This document shows positions 1-11,225 of a stretch of 64,000 nt of DNA, in pieces; the first letter of the stretch is position 1; each line of letters opens with the position of its first letter. The stretch comes from Prostheceraeus crozeri. Taxonomy: Eukaryota; Platyhelminthes; Polycladida; Euryleptidae. A program made the translations under genes and the position numbers. The notes under the pieces were generated by a model. The model was not told the DNA's origin, did no database searches, and saw only the letters and a program-made list of their open reading frames with translations. The stretch spans positions 35,931-99,930 of the forward strand of contig CAJQUW010006825.1 in the NCBI GenBank assembly GCA_907163375.1. The letters run 5' to 3'.

Positions 1-633
1 AACAAAGGGCTTCAGAGCACGTAGAAGATGGAATCGTCGAGAAGCAGATAGCAATACACGATCAAAATGTTTATTCCATTTCAAGTCGTTACTCACTATT
101 ACACCAAGGATGTTGACTGACGATGTGACTTCGATATTGTCGTATTTGATTACTGTAGAGCTCCTTGAGCGTTGTATAACAATTTGCTGACACTTCTCGC
201 GATTTAGTTGCATCATGTTCTCATCACTCCAACCAATGATAGTAGATATATTCTTCTGTTCTGGATTTGCTCTGGTACAAGACTCGATGAGAGTAAGATC
301 GTCTGCGTACTTTACCAGTTTGACGTTTTGTCCTTCAACTTCTAGTGTGGCTATGAATAATGAAAACATAAAGGGGCCCAATACCGAGCCTGAGGACCAA
401 GGTATATGTACCAAGGGACCAATTTCACCATCCACACTGACTCTCATACACCGACCCTCTAAGTAGGACTTCAGCCACAAGAGAAAACCAGAGTTAAGTT
501 TTGAGCCGAGAGGATATTAATTAGTCGATTGAACTGTAGTCTGTCGAAAGCCTTAGAAAAATCAAGGCATGTCAACCTTACACCAATATTCCTCGGGTCT
601 TCCATGAAGGCTGTTATACTATTGTGTATGTCT
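1..633 (-). pseudogene. LINE reverse transcriptase, C-terminal half
   Basis: On the minus strand the frame reads through a palm domain with the YADDLTLIES motif (RT motif C, catalytic Asp pair) at 309-280, preceded by a 'GSVLGP' motif (RT motif B). Downstream it contains the thumb-like 'LNREKCQ' stretch typical of LINE RTs. The N-terminal fingers of the same RT lie at 3089-4074, beyond the hAT insertion. It is a fragment: no start, and interrupted frames. The product would copy LINE RNA at a nicked target site. Confidence 0.75.
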
Positions 634-641
634 ATGAGCGC

Positions 642-3080
642 TATAGATATAAAAATTACCGGAAAAATATAATTTATATTTTTCCGGAAAAATTACCGGA
701 AAAATTGGAAAAATAAAAAAAAATCCTGTCAACGAAAAATATTCCATCTAAGTAAATTTGCAATATAGTGTTGATTTGGTAAATGATACGGTATCTCATT
801 TTGAATGAAACAATTATTATGGTACAGCAACATATGCGCAATTTTTATTTAAGAGATTGTTAAATTAAGCTTAATTTAAATTAAACAAATACGGCAAGAC
901 ACAACTAGGAGTATTAAACAAACACGGATATATCGTGAAATTTACTCGACAAGAAATAGAGAAGAATATATTAGGCCTATTTGAGGGAGAAGGATATCAA
1001 GGGATTCTATGATTTTGACTTTGATTTGGACATGAATAAGCCTAAATAATCTACCGATACTTGAAAACATCACCTAATTACAAAAATCTCTATTTCTTGA
1101 TTAAAACAAGAAAATCAGTAGTCTAACAATTGGAGGCTAACAAAGTTGGATAACAAAATTATATACTCTCACAAATCTTCAATAAAGAAAAACAATACCA
1201 TACGAAGTCTTTCACTGTGCTTGAGGTTATGTCTTTTTTGCTACCTTTCTCAATAAGGATTCACGCTCTAACTCGCAGAATACATAGATAGTTCTCCTCC
1301 TGGTAGAGCCAGAGGCCAGCTCCGGCTCTTTGACGCGTGTGCAGAATGCACGGTTTACTATGTCGATTTCCTCCACTTCCGGAAATTGATAGCTACTCAC
1401 GAGAATCTGAAAGTGAAACAAATATCAAAGAACACGATATAATATGAACATTTAACAAATGTTCTGGGATTTATACGAATAATAATTAGGCCTACATACT
1501 TTTTGTGAGCATTTCATTAAAATCATATTATATTATATTATTTATCATATTATATATATATATATATTATATTTATCTTTATCTATAGTATCTTTAATGA
1601 TAATGTCTTTAAACTTTAATAATGGATTCAATCAATAATTCAATTAATAATGGATTCAATATCATCCATAATCATAATCCATATCCATATCCATAATCAT
1701 AATAATGGATTTAATTAATAATTCAAACTTTGATAATGGATTCAATCTTTAATGATCTTCTATATTATCTTTATCTATTATATTATCTATCATCATCCAT
1801 CTATTATATTATTAGATCATATTATTTAGTGAATAAACAATCTCGTAGACCTAAAAAATTGTTTGTTGAAAATATCTTCCATTTTATTCACTGTTATTTT
1901 TCCTAAGTCTGTACGTACTTAATTCTACATGTGGATACAATATGAGCTGAGTTTACTACGTTCATTCATGAAAGACAGCTATTCAAAGTAAGCCAATTTA
2001 AATTAAATTATAGTAAATTAATTGATTCACCTTCAAATTATTCTAATCATTTAAAGGCAAATCAATTACGATAATAATTATTCAATTTTATATGGTCAGT
2101 AGGATATTCATAATGCCAGTTTGTCCAGATTGTACTAGATAAAGCTAAGGTACTGTGTGTTAAATCTAGGCTATCATACTTATATATATTTACATGTCTC
2201 TTACCTTTTTTAGAAATTTGACAGTGATTTGGTCACCTTCAATAAATTGAACGCAGCCGTAATATAACCGTACTACTCCTCGGCGACTGCGTTGATTTTG
2301 TATCATGTACTCTACACAGACCCAATTACCAACTTCAATTGTTTCTTCCACCATTTCCACATTGTCATTGTCATCCTCTTCACTGCAGCTTCCGACATCT
2401 TGGTCAAATTCAACAACTTGCTCTTCATCATCTTCCTTATTTGTTGTATCGTCAGCATCCACAATTGCTGGTTCAGTGCCGACTTCAATAAGATCGGGAA
2501 CTGTCAGGGCCTGGTGTTGGTTCTGATCAGCTTTACGTTTATTAGCAAAATGCCTCACCTTGATATTGTAACTCACTTTTGTAAGTTTTGCAGAGCGATC
2601 ATTTGTGAGGCGATTTCTTATTTTCGTCTTTTGCATGCCATATTCTTTGTTGGATCTCTCTACACAAGCCACAGATGCTGGAAGACTGAGAAGTTGTTTA
2701 GCGACTGGCGCTAACACTCTGTGGCCACAAAAAGTATTCCACCATTGTAGTGGATCCGTTTCATCTTCAATCATAGACCAGTAAAGTTCATTACTATAAA
2801 CTGGCCCATCTCGAGATTTGAAAGCTATTATGATAGCAAATATTTCTCTTCCTTTGAAGCTATGGCTGTCATATGCAGTCGTATGATACAAACCGCAATG
2901 TTGTTATTCTATCTTTTTCAAATTACTAATGAAGTGATTCATCAAAATACAGAAATTGAATGGAAAAATTACAAGTGGAAAAATATTATATTTTTCCGGA
3001 AAAATGTTATATTTTTCCGGTAATTTTTCCAGAAAAATTACCGGAAAAATTTCCAGAAAATTTTCCATTCCATATCCTTA
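642..3080 (-). mobile_element. hAT DNA transposon, internally deleted
   Basis: The element is bounded by a perfect 8-bp target duplication ATGAGCGC (634-641 and 3081-3088), the size made by hAT transposases. Its ends are similar inverted sequences (TATAGATAT at the left, TAAGGATAT read inward from the right), followed by runs of TTTTTCCGG/CCGGAAAAA subterminal repeats (650-705 and 2985-3065). Only the C-terminal part of a transposase remains inside, so it is non-autonomous. Most of 1422-2190 is AT-rich, with simple ATCCAT/AATAAT repeats and no gene. Confidence 0.85.
1227..2891 (-). pseudogene. hAT-family transposase C-terminus, two exons
   Basis: The first exon (2891-2205) carries the hAT dimerisation region: 'DPLQWW', then 'LLSLPASVACVERSNK' and 'KTKIRNRL', matching the C-terminal block conserved in hAT transposases. 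A GTAAGA donor at 2204 and a TTTCACTTTCAG acceptor ending at 1407 join it in phase 0 to a second exon (1406-1227) reading 'FPEVEEIDIV...' and 'RRTIYVF'. That pattern often follows the hAT domain in transposon-derived genes. An acidic linker sits between. The N-terminal BED finger and the catalytic part are missing, so it is not an active transposase. Confidence 0.65.
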
Positions 3081-3171
3081 ATGAGCGCACTAGCAGTCGA
3101 TGCTAATGGACGGTAGGCGTGCTGATTATTGCCAAAAAATCTCAAGAACGTGCTTTTCATTGAATTCAAAA

Positions 3172-4074
3172 TTAGTTTTTCAAATACTTTAGCAAGGAGA
3201 TTTGCCGAAAGTCATTTACCGTTGGAGTGGATTTCTTAGGGATGGGACGAACAACCGCATTCTTCCAGAATGTAGGGAAAGTTCTTGATGTTATTGAGCA
3301 TCGAAAAATATCAGCTAAAGGTGAGCAAATAATGTCCGCACTTTCAAACAACAATCGCGCAGGGATATTTTCAGAACCTGTAGATTGCTTGAATTTGAGG
3401 CTTCTTAGAAGTTGATATACGTCTGCGGGTTCAATTTTTATCTCCCAATTCTCATTACGCAATTCAGTTAGTGTGGCATCGTTAAAGGGATTGAAGTTTG
3501 ACTTAAACACCTCCGTCAGCTCATGCAGGAACTCCACTTTCTCAGAATCGTCATTTGGAAGAATAGAGGAAGTTACTTTCTTGCCTTCAAATTCCTTGAC
3601 CACATTCCATACATTTGCGTCTTTATCTATTGCCTTTTTGCTCCATAACAACTTAGCTTTGTATATTTCAGACTGCACTTTGGTTTTCAAATGGTTATAG
3701 ACTGGCCAGTTCTTGGCTCTGTATGCCCTCCATCTATCATTGATAAGCTTCTTCAAAAGGGGAGTGATCCAAGGTTTGTCCTGTTTGCTGATTTGTATTT
3801 CTTCTTGTGGAATTACCGTGAATGCGCAGTAAAAAGACTCATAGAATGCACTACATTTATCATCCACATGCCTGGAGTTATACACATTATCAAATCCTGA
3901 TGAGGCCAAAGCGGACTGAAAGTTACAGATATGCGCCCGCCTGTAGTCAAACACTGTTTTCGTAGAAACGATGTCTTTATTTTTTACAGTGGATGGATAT
4001 AATAGGACACAGTTATGGTCTGATGTTGATATAGGTGGAACAATTTCAGCAACGGAAGGGTAATTCTCTTGCAA
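3172..4074 (-). pseudogene. LINE reverse transcriptase, N-terminal half
   Basis: About 300 residues link the end of the endonuclease domain (the 'STSDHN' catalytic SDH motif near the start) to the start of the RT fingers (frame including 'WKNAVVRPIPKK' near 3260-3225). This is the usual spacing in CR1/jockey-type LINEs. The frame breaks at about 3175, and the RT continues in another frame to the hAT insertion at 3080 and then at 641-1. Confidence 0.75.
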
Positions 4075-4137
4075 GTCCTCGGAGATCCAGATCTGATCGA
4101 GAACAGAATTTCCTCAATGTTGGAGAGACGACTTTGT

Positions 4138-4647
4138 TTACACAGCAGAAGTTGGCATGAAATGAATTAGTATTGAAATCATTAAAGTCGCCACAAAACA
4201 AAATTTGCTATCGGGGAAATCGTCAAGAATGGAATCAAATGCAAAAATCAATTTCTCAAGTATGTCTCTGTGAAGCAATGCCGATAAATTCGGAGGAATG
4301 TATAGACAACATAGAACTAAATTAACTGTAGGTAGTCGAATAAACAGATACTCGATACTGTCAATTATGATATTTTGAAGGATCGCAACAGGTTTGAAGA
4401 ACCAACGACCGTAGGCACAAACACCTCCAGATCTATTGAGTCTGTCAGCTCGGAAAAGGATATAATCTTGTATCATGAGAAGATCGCTGGATATATCGTT
4501 GTTCAACCATGACTCAGTAACACCAACAAAATCTGGAGATAAATTTTGAATGAGGATGCGAAGATCGTCTAATTTGTAATAAATGGAACGAGCATTCGTG
4601 AGAAGAATTGATGGATATTCAACACAGCAGTCTCTTGATAAAATCAA
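4138..4647 (-). pseudogene. LINE apurinic-type endonuclease domain
   Basis: The protein begins with 'LLTNARSIYYKLDDL' and has 'VGVTESWL' (the catalytic Glu of APE-like LINE endonucleases), then 'RADRLNRSGGV' and 'LCCLYIPP'. These are the ordered landmarks of the endonuclease that nicks target DNA for target-primed reverse transcription. The C-terminal catalytic part is in a shifted frame that runs into 4074-3172. Confidence 0.8.
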
Positions 4648-4660
4648 ACTGAAAAATTTT

Positions 4661-5152
4661 TCAAAGATTCCTTTGTGTGAATTCTACCTTTGTAAATAAC
4701 CACATCAGCTCCTCCAGCCCGGTGGCGTCGCAATTCTTGTCGAAGTAAGTACCGTACCTCTGGTGCTGCTGGTACCTAGTTAAGTCATCGGTTACATAAA
4801 TTTCACGAAACTGAACATTGGTCCTCAGATCCTTGGCTTTTTGCAGAAACTTCAATCTAGAATGTCTGTCTTGCAATGTCACTTTTATCGGCCTTGACTT
4901 CTTTTGATTGAATTTTTCACAGCGTTGCACATTAACCACTTCGGTCTCGCTAACACCGACACAATGTAGAATAGTCTTGAGATCATCCTTGTCATCGTTC
5001 TTGCGGTCTTGTAAACTACCTTCCAATTTTTTCCAATTATGACCGGTATCAATCGTGTTCAATAGGCGTGTAACATGAATGACAAGATCGGTTTGTAAGT
5101 CCATTTGTCGCATTATCCCGATTTTAAGCACATGTGCGTATAAGCAGAACAA
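4661..5152 (-). pseudogene. LINE ORF1-like nucleic-acid-binding protein fragment
   Basis: This 163-residue frame lies just upstream of the endonuclease frame. Its middle part ('RPIKVTLQDRHSRLKFLQKA' then 'VYVTDDLT'-like) resembles the RRM-like chaperone domain of CR1/L2 ORF1 proteins, which coats LINE RNA. The assignment rests on position and on this weak pattern. Confidence 0.5.
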
Positions 5153-5619
5153 AGTGCATCACTCGCAAAATTATTTTTTGTTTTTAATTACTTGGTAGCA
5201 AAATTTCAAGGCAATTAGCTTAAATATGCTTAGGTTTACGTGTATCTTAACAATTAAGATAGCCCGTAATATAACATAAAAGTTGCACTACTAATCCATG
5301 TAAATATTACCATTATTCATTTCATCAAAGTAAAATAAAACATTTTAGAAATAATCAAACATTAATACCGGCAATTATCTACTAAACCATGTTTTAATCA
5401 AACACATCAACATTTATCTTTGCTATTTCGCAGTGAGACTACATTATAGGCTACTGGCACTTCATGACGTAATTAGTGACGGTTAAAGTATTACTTGTCT
5501 CTAAGTGCATATCTAAAAACTAAATGTGTAAGTGCAAAACAGTTATCTATTGCGCCACACACACAAACTAAACAATTGAACGCAAAGATTGGAAACTGTT
5601 AGTTCTAGCAAAACTTTCC
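5153..5619. other. AT-rich spacer without a gene
   Basis: This is an AT-rich stretch between the LINE and the pogo-like remnant. I see no domain, repeat or RNA gene. Confidence 0.6.
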
Positions 5620-7120
5620 TTACCAAGATTGCTTGTCGATGATTTCACAATCAGTTTCACTATCATTGTCACTACTGTCTTCACCATCCTCTTCATTATC
5701 GTTGTCGGATTCATCTGCATTATACTGCAAGTCAGAAGTTTCGATGTCCTCCATGTCATCGTCCACCTCACGAGGCTCTGTTCCAGCAAGACAAGATTGT
5801 AATTTTGAGTGCAGAACTTCGTCGTCATCACAATGTTGGATCTGTTTCAATAAATAAGCGCTTCATTACATCGCGCGACATTTCACGCCATACCTCCTAA
5901 ACCCAAGCTGTCATCTCATAACAGGCACCTTTGCGCTTGCCGATTCGTGTACCTATAATCTCGCTCACCGTTTGAGAGCCATTCCTCCCATTTTCAGCGC
6001 ATGGCATCCTTGAATGGTTTATTCAAATGACTGTCCAGTGGCTTTAACAAGGGCGAGGAATGAAAGCCAAACGCGTATTCTCCTTTTTTAATGCTGCTTT
6101 CACATCTTCGTGCATATGACATCGGGCTGTGTCAAGTGTAAGGACACAAGATGGCTTAAAGATTCGGGCGTGCATTCCATGGAGATATTCACTCTTGATG
6201 AAGTCTTTGTTCATGCTACCAACTGTTGATGCCAAGACCACAACATCACCAAAATTGCCACGTGGAGATTTTTTCAGTCCTCGGAATATAATCATCGGTG
6301 GTAACTTTCGTCATGTCGATAATACAGTCAATACAACTGTGTACCGCAGCTTTTCTTTGCCAGTGGTACGACTTTTATAATTGTCTTGAGGCCTTTGAAA
6401 TCGATAGAAGTGTTGCTTGGTAAATCAAATCACATCGGGGTTTCATCCATATTACCAACAATCTGACATTGTTCACGAATTTCTTTGATGTCCTTCAACC
6501 AATTGCGTGCTAATTCTTTTTCTGGGATCTTTTGTCCGACAGAAGTGTGCACGTCGCTGTTACTTGATTGTTTCGTCTCATAAATCGTTACAAACAGCCA
6601 TATGATACCCGAAATGGCCGCGTCCTTAGTTGGATAGGTTGCAGGAAATCGTTTCTTTGCTTTAGAGCGGATTGCATTGCAATGAACAGCCATCTCTTGG
6701 TTTCGAAGGTGTTTGATGCATTCCACAAGTTCCAATTCAAGCTCAGGGTATACAGCTTTCAATTTGTAAGACAATCTTGTTCGATTGTGACTAATATACC
6801 CATGACGTTAAGTTGATGTTGCGAAACCAAGTAGATTAGATGGTAATAATTCTTTTTTATTATTATATGCTTTATCAATTTCGGCCTCCTCTTAGGCCAT
6901 CATCAGAAGATCTTCTGATGATGGCCTAAGAGGAGGCCGAAATTGATAAAGCATATAATAAAAAAAAGAATTATTACCATCTAATCTACTTGGTTTCCCA
7001 ACATCAACTTAATGAAAATGATTAACCAAGGTCTTTTCAACACATACCCATGACGATTTTGACTGCTACATGCTTTGATTTGACTTGCTTTGTCCCTTAA
7101 CTCTTGCACTTGCTTTCTGT
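5620..7120 (-). pseudogene. pogo/Tigger-like (DDE_1) transposase, decayed
   Basis: Minus-strand fragments in order give a helix-turn-helix region (about 7120-6650, including 'LSYKLKAVYPELELELVE'), the first catalytic Asp in 'VGNMDETPM' (about 6455-6430), a strand block with 'IIFRGLKK' (6295), the second catalytic Asp in 'LTLDTARCHMH' (about 6140-6110), and 'FIPRP' followed out of frame by a 'KPLDS' third-Asp region near 6050-6020. A very acidic tail (5850-5620) follows. Frames are broken at about 6430, 6296 and 6044, and a palindrome splits the N-terminal part. It is a dead pogo/Tigger relative. Confidence 0.75.
6796..7055. repeat. Snap-back palindrome with 12-bp flanking direct repeats
   Basis: A nearly perfect palindrome (6808-7012, arms about 100 bp, centre AGATCT at 6908-6913) is flanked by the direct repeat ATACCCATGACG (6796-6807 and 7044-7055). 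It interrupts the pogo-like transposase. Each arm contains CTGATGA...GGCC...GGCCGAAA (6915-6942 on the plus strand), resembling the end of Penelope-like elements, so it may be two inverted element ends. Confidence 0.75.
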
Positions 7121-7127
7121 TAATATT

Positions 7128-8180
7128 GTGTATTTTAACTTAAGATAATTTCTTCAAAAGACTTATTCTCGTTCTTAATTTATTGGCGAGCTTTCGGATG
7201 ATGACTTCACCCGTCCTCAGGCAAGTACAAGTAGAGAGTGATGAAACTTTGCTGCATGAAACACATTGGGTTACAAATCACTAACATTCACAACACGACG
7301 CTATTAACACCCCATATGTGACAGCGACATTCTACAGTACAATATACTAACCCTGTAATAATCATAATACTGGTTAAAGCGTGACAAGTAACATCTGATA
7401 TACTTTAAATAGTTTATAGATAAGAGGTCAAACTACATAGAGAGCAAAACAGTCAATGAAAGAGATCTCCAGCAGCGGTCAAAAGAGAAGCTCGAGTCCC
7501 TATTAAACGTTTTATGGTTGAGGATGTGAAGGCCTTCCTTTATTCTCCTTCTCCAATCACTCCATTTCTTTGACCTCAGAAGTGTCAAACGCTGGCTGAT
7601 GATTAAGCTTGTGGCAGTGCTCAATAATGGCTGACAAGGGATTCAATTCGCATGTGTCCTTCTCATAATCTTTCTTACTCCTTCTCTTCTTGAAGTCTCA
7701 CCAATATAGCACTCGTCACAATCTCCACATTTCTGTTTGTAAATGACACCTCCTCGGTCCATGATATTTACCTTGTCTAATTTCGTACGGCTGAGGGCAT
7801 CTCCAAGAGTTTTGCTTCTGGAACACCTAACTATCACTCAAACCTTCCTTGTTGTTGCTTGAATACGTTCATAAACGCCAGGCGCATATGGTATGCGCAC
7901 GACCGGAACATCAGGATCATCATCTCTTTGTCTTGGACAATCCCCAAACAGTCTGTTTCTGACCAAAGTGTATTGTACTGTAGAATGTCGCTGTCACATG
8001 TGGGGTGTTAATAGCGTCGTGTTGTGAATGTTAGTGATTTGTAACCCAATGTGTTTCATGCTGCAAAGTTTCATCACTCTCTACTTGTACTTGCCTGAGG
8101 ACGGGTGAAGTCATCATCCGAAAGCTCGCCAATAAATTAAGAACGAGAATATGTCTTCTGAAGAAATTATCTAAAGTCAA
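7128..8180. mobile_element. Penelope-like element fragment between inverted terminal copies
   Basis: Two copies of a roughly 200-bp sequence lie in inverted orientation (7128-7349 and 7970-8180). The inner part encodes a GIY-YIG endonuclease fragment on the minus strand. Inverted or tandem pseudo-LTRs around a GIY-YIG domain are typical of Penelope-like retroelements. The reverse transcriptase is gone. Confidence 0.65.
7643..7837 (-). pseudogene. GIY-YIG endonuclease fragment of a Penelope-like element
   Basis: The 64-residue frame has 'GGVIYKQKCGDCDECYIGET' followed by an Arg-rich stretch. It is the N-terminal half of a GIY-YIG nuclease: GIY-like 'GVIY', YIG in 'CYIGET', and the Cys pairs seen in Penelope endonucleases. 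The C-terminal catalytic Glu is not in frame. It would have nicked target DNA for retroelement insertion. Confidence 0.7.
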
Positions 8181-8610
8181 TTCTTGGTTCTCAGAGAGGA
8201 AGATCATGAGTGAAATTGTGTACTAGGGTGCTCTCATATTCTGATATTAGCGCATGCGCGTTTTGGCGAACAAAATGCGTATCTGTATCTCAATGAAAGC
8301 AAGCGATTTTCACCTTTGGGCGCATGCGCTTAACCCTTTGCGCCCGGCTCATATTTTGAGGCGTTTCACAAGTTCCGGCAAGTGCAGAAAATTGGCTTAC
8401 TCGAAAACTTATGGAAATTGTATTTTTTGCATGTATTTGAGCCGGTAATAAAGGGGTATTACAAAATTGACTCTTGAATTATAAAAAATACATGCTTGTC
8501 ATGATCTGAATAAATCGTAAATATTGTATAAAAATACTAATATAAATCACAAAATTCAAGTCTCAAATCATGATGATCTATGCCAGTCAAGAAAGTAAGT
8601 GGAAGGGAAA

Positions 8611-10273
8611 TTATGCAATGGAGTATTTTGTGGACATCGTGTACACCAATATCTCGTCTGTGTTGCTGCTACTCCGTCTCGCTTTTGGCATTGTTTGCAA
8701 CGAAGGGTTGGACGAGGACGTGTAGGAGTGGAAGGAATTCTCTCCAAGCGATGTCCAGAAACTTGCTGTCTCGGACCAGTCGTCTACCATCAACTGGTAA
8801 TCACAGAATCGAACTCTTTGCATCCGATTGGGCATAAATTGTTTGGTGAGTATGAATCCGTTTTGCCATCCCAAGTCTTTGAAGGAGAAAGAGTCCTACC
8901 TTCTTTGGCCACATGAAACTCTTTCTTGTGCATTTCACTGGCGCTAACACTTGGTCGATCCTATCCGTTCCGCTCATCCAACTGTTGTAATCCCGGACAA
9001 TTGTTGATACTTGGTATTCTACGGGTTCATCAGAACCTCTCACAGTTCTATGTCTTGTAACAACGTCAGCAGTATGCAACGACGAACACAGATATACAAT
9101 CCTTTTGTCTGCAAACTTCACAACGAGTACGTTGTCTTTTCGAAGAAATACCGAAGAAATTGGTGCCACTGGATAACTCACCAACTCGCCTGGAACGCCA
9201 CGATTTACTCTGATAGTTCCCAACGATAAAGTGTTGCGATTCAGAGGATAATTATTCAATCGAATGCTATTGAACCAATTATCAATGGTGAGTGTCAATC
9301 CAACGTCGAGCAGTTCACTTCTGTTCAATAAATGAACGACTATTTTCTCAGAGGACGATAAATCACTATTCACTGGATTATTCCATTCTTGAGATTCCTG
9401 TCGACCTGCATATATTTCCACATCAAAAGTATATGCGGTGTCACTGTCATTCAGAGAGAAACCTTTGATGGCAAAGCGAGATCGCTTTTTGGAATGTACT
9501 GCTTCATAAAAAGTCGTCCTTTATGTAACAAAAGGAATTCATCAATAGACGCTCGTGGTCCAATTTTATATGTCTGCTATACCTTCCGTTGTAAAAGATC
9601 AATCAATGCCAACACCTTATTCATCCTAGTAGGGTCACCGTTACAATAGTCAGCGAAACGAAGATTTGATAAAATCAGACTGAACTTATCGCGTGAAAAT
9701 GTATTAGATCCAATAAAAAATGGCGTCTCAATCATCGCATTCGTTGAAAAATATTGCCGCACATGTGGCTTTTTTACCGTGTCCATAACCAAAAGCATGG
9801 CAAGTATCTTCTTGGCATCAGATGAAGTAATATCATTCCACTTTACACTGTTTTCTATGGCCATTTCTTGTCGTCAAAGAGTAATTGCGACGAGCAGCAC
9901 GTGAATTAGTCCAAGTAGCTATCGATTGAAATACCTCTTCATCAAGTATCATAAACACAAAGTCTTCAGGCTGATCGGGAACAGGATATTGTAATCCGAC
10001 GTCTTTTGAAAATAACGGAATATCATTTGCACGTCTGTCATCAGCTCCATTCACAAAGTTCCACTCTGGTGTAGTTGATGTACTAAATATATTCGGAAGT
10101 TCCATCTCAGGATCACTGTCACTTGAATTAGTAGACGATGCTGCGTGAATACCAGTATCATTGGCAGTATCGATTTCACTGTCTGTATCGTCCAAATCAG
10201 ATTCAGAGTCAGTATCGAAGCCATAGCGTCTTACAGGAACAATCTCACGACTAGATCGTCTCACAGTTGCCAT
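8611..10273 (-). pseudogene. piggyBac transposase (DDE_Tnp_1_7), frameshifted
   Basis: The N-terminal segment (10273-9833) is acidic and Ser-rich. The next (9864-9577) has 'FFIGSNTFSRDKF', 'LRFAD' and 'LIDLLQ', typical of the piggyBac insertion region. The third (9421-8801) contains 'TIDNWFNSI', which holds a catalytic Asp, and 'YNSWMSGTDRIDQ', matching the conserved YNxxMGGVDxxDQ block. Frames change at about 9833-9864, 9422-9576 and 8801, so it is inactive. The protein would cut and paste TTAA-flanked elements in the nucleus. Confidence 0.8.
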
Positions 10274-10350
10274 AATGCAGCAAGCATCACACAGAGAACA
10301 AGTAAGTTTATGTATTATATATATAATTGATCAAATTTTTCAGGAGGTTC

Positions 10351-10550
10351 AAATCCATTGATAAAAAGAAAAAACCAAGTTACTTGGTGCCTCCGTACCA
10401 GTATATTTTTTTGATCTGTTTAAAAAAATAATAAATATACACTGAAGTTGCACTTCAGTGTATATTTATTATTTTTTTTAAACAGATCAAAAAAATATAC
10501 TGGTACGGAGGCACCAAGTAACTTGGTTTTTTCTTTTTATCAATGGATTT
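10351..10550. repeat. 200-bp snap-back palindrome inside piggyBac
   Basis: Arms of about 98 bp read AAATCCATTGATAAAAAG... and its reverse complement, with the centre at about 10450 (ACTGAAGTT/GCACTTCAGT). The arms are nearly identical, which implies a young or self-converting fold-back element. It lies upstream of the transposase start, where it could disturb the promoter. Confidence 0.8.
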
Positions 10551-11044
10551 TATGCATTGTCTAGTCACCGCATCAATCAGCCGATTTGTTCATTTAAAAT
10601 TTCCCCTGACGAGGTGCGTGAAGCATCTATTTTCTTGACCTCACTATGACGTCATCCACTCTACGGGACAACACGATTCATTTTCACGTCGAGAAGAATG
10701 CCGGCGCATTGACGCCATTCGGTCGAAACATTCCGGCTAATAAAAATAAACGAATTCAAGGTGTGAGGTCAGGTGTGAGCAGCGCCCACACGCCGGAAAT
10801 TTTGACAAATTCTGCTGTGGGCGCTGCCCACACGCCGGCTGCAAAGGGTTAAAATCGCGATAACACGGTAAATCTTTCTAACTTGACACTGCCTCACATT
10901 GATTTGAAAATGCAAAGTAAATGATTTTTCAGTTCAAAATTCGTCTTTAGACTTAATGAACGAGCTGAAAGCAGTGTCTACATCAAATTTCAATAACTTT
11001 TCTGTTACTAAATATTCTCAGACGCTCCGTTTTACAGTAAATGG

Positions 11045-11225
11045 ACTTAAGTGTGGCTATTGTAGTCCCTGTGGCTTTCACGAGGTCGAAATGATATTTC
11101 TATGCGCCTTTCTCCTGGCACCACCATGAAAAATGGCTTGCCGCTGGGAATCGAACCCAGTCCTCGATCTGTTAACGTGGCGTGAGGATCACCAAGACCA
11201 GCGAAGCAAACTCTCCACGATCGTG
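11045..11225 (-). repeat. tRNA-like SINE
   Basis: On the minus strand, at about 11185-11130, a tRNA-like 3' half reads GGGTTCGATTCCCAGCGGC. It contains a B-box GGTTCGATTCC with a T-stem. An A-box-like TGGTCTTGGTGATCC lies about 40 bp upstream. The sequence then continues into an unrelated tail, as in tRNA-derived SINEs. No acceptor stem closes, so it is not a functional tRNA. Confidence 0.5.

Larger units (their letters stand above)
1..5152 (-). mobile_element. CR1/jockey-like non-LTR retrotransposon (LINE), interrupted
   Basis: A minus-strand LINE runs from an ORF1-like protein (5152-4661) through an endonuclease (4647-4138) and the first part of a reverse transcriptase (4074-3172) to the rest of the reverse transcriptase at 641-1. 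The RT motif YADD is encoded at 309-298. A hAT element (642-3080) splits the RT domain between the two halves. Several frame breaks show that it is dead. The 3' end lies outside the window. The clade (CR1, L2 or jockey) cannot be fixed by eye. Confidence 0.8.
8334..10848 (-). mobile_element. piggyBac-type DNA transposon with TTAA ends
   Basis: TTAA is present at both borders (8330-8333 and 10849-10852). The termini are inverted: CCCTTTGC..CCGGC at the left and the same read inward from the right. TTAA duplication and a CCC-starting end are piggyBac hallmarks. The element carries a broken piggyBac transposase and a 200-bp palindrome near its 5' end. Confidence 0.85.

Noticed and set aside
11100-11185. 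Functional tRNA gene
   Set aside because: Only the T-arm/B-box half is convincing and the acceptor stem does not close; SINE is the better reading.
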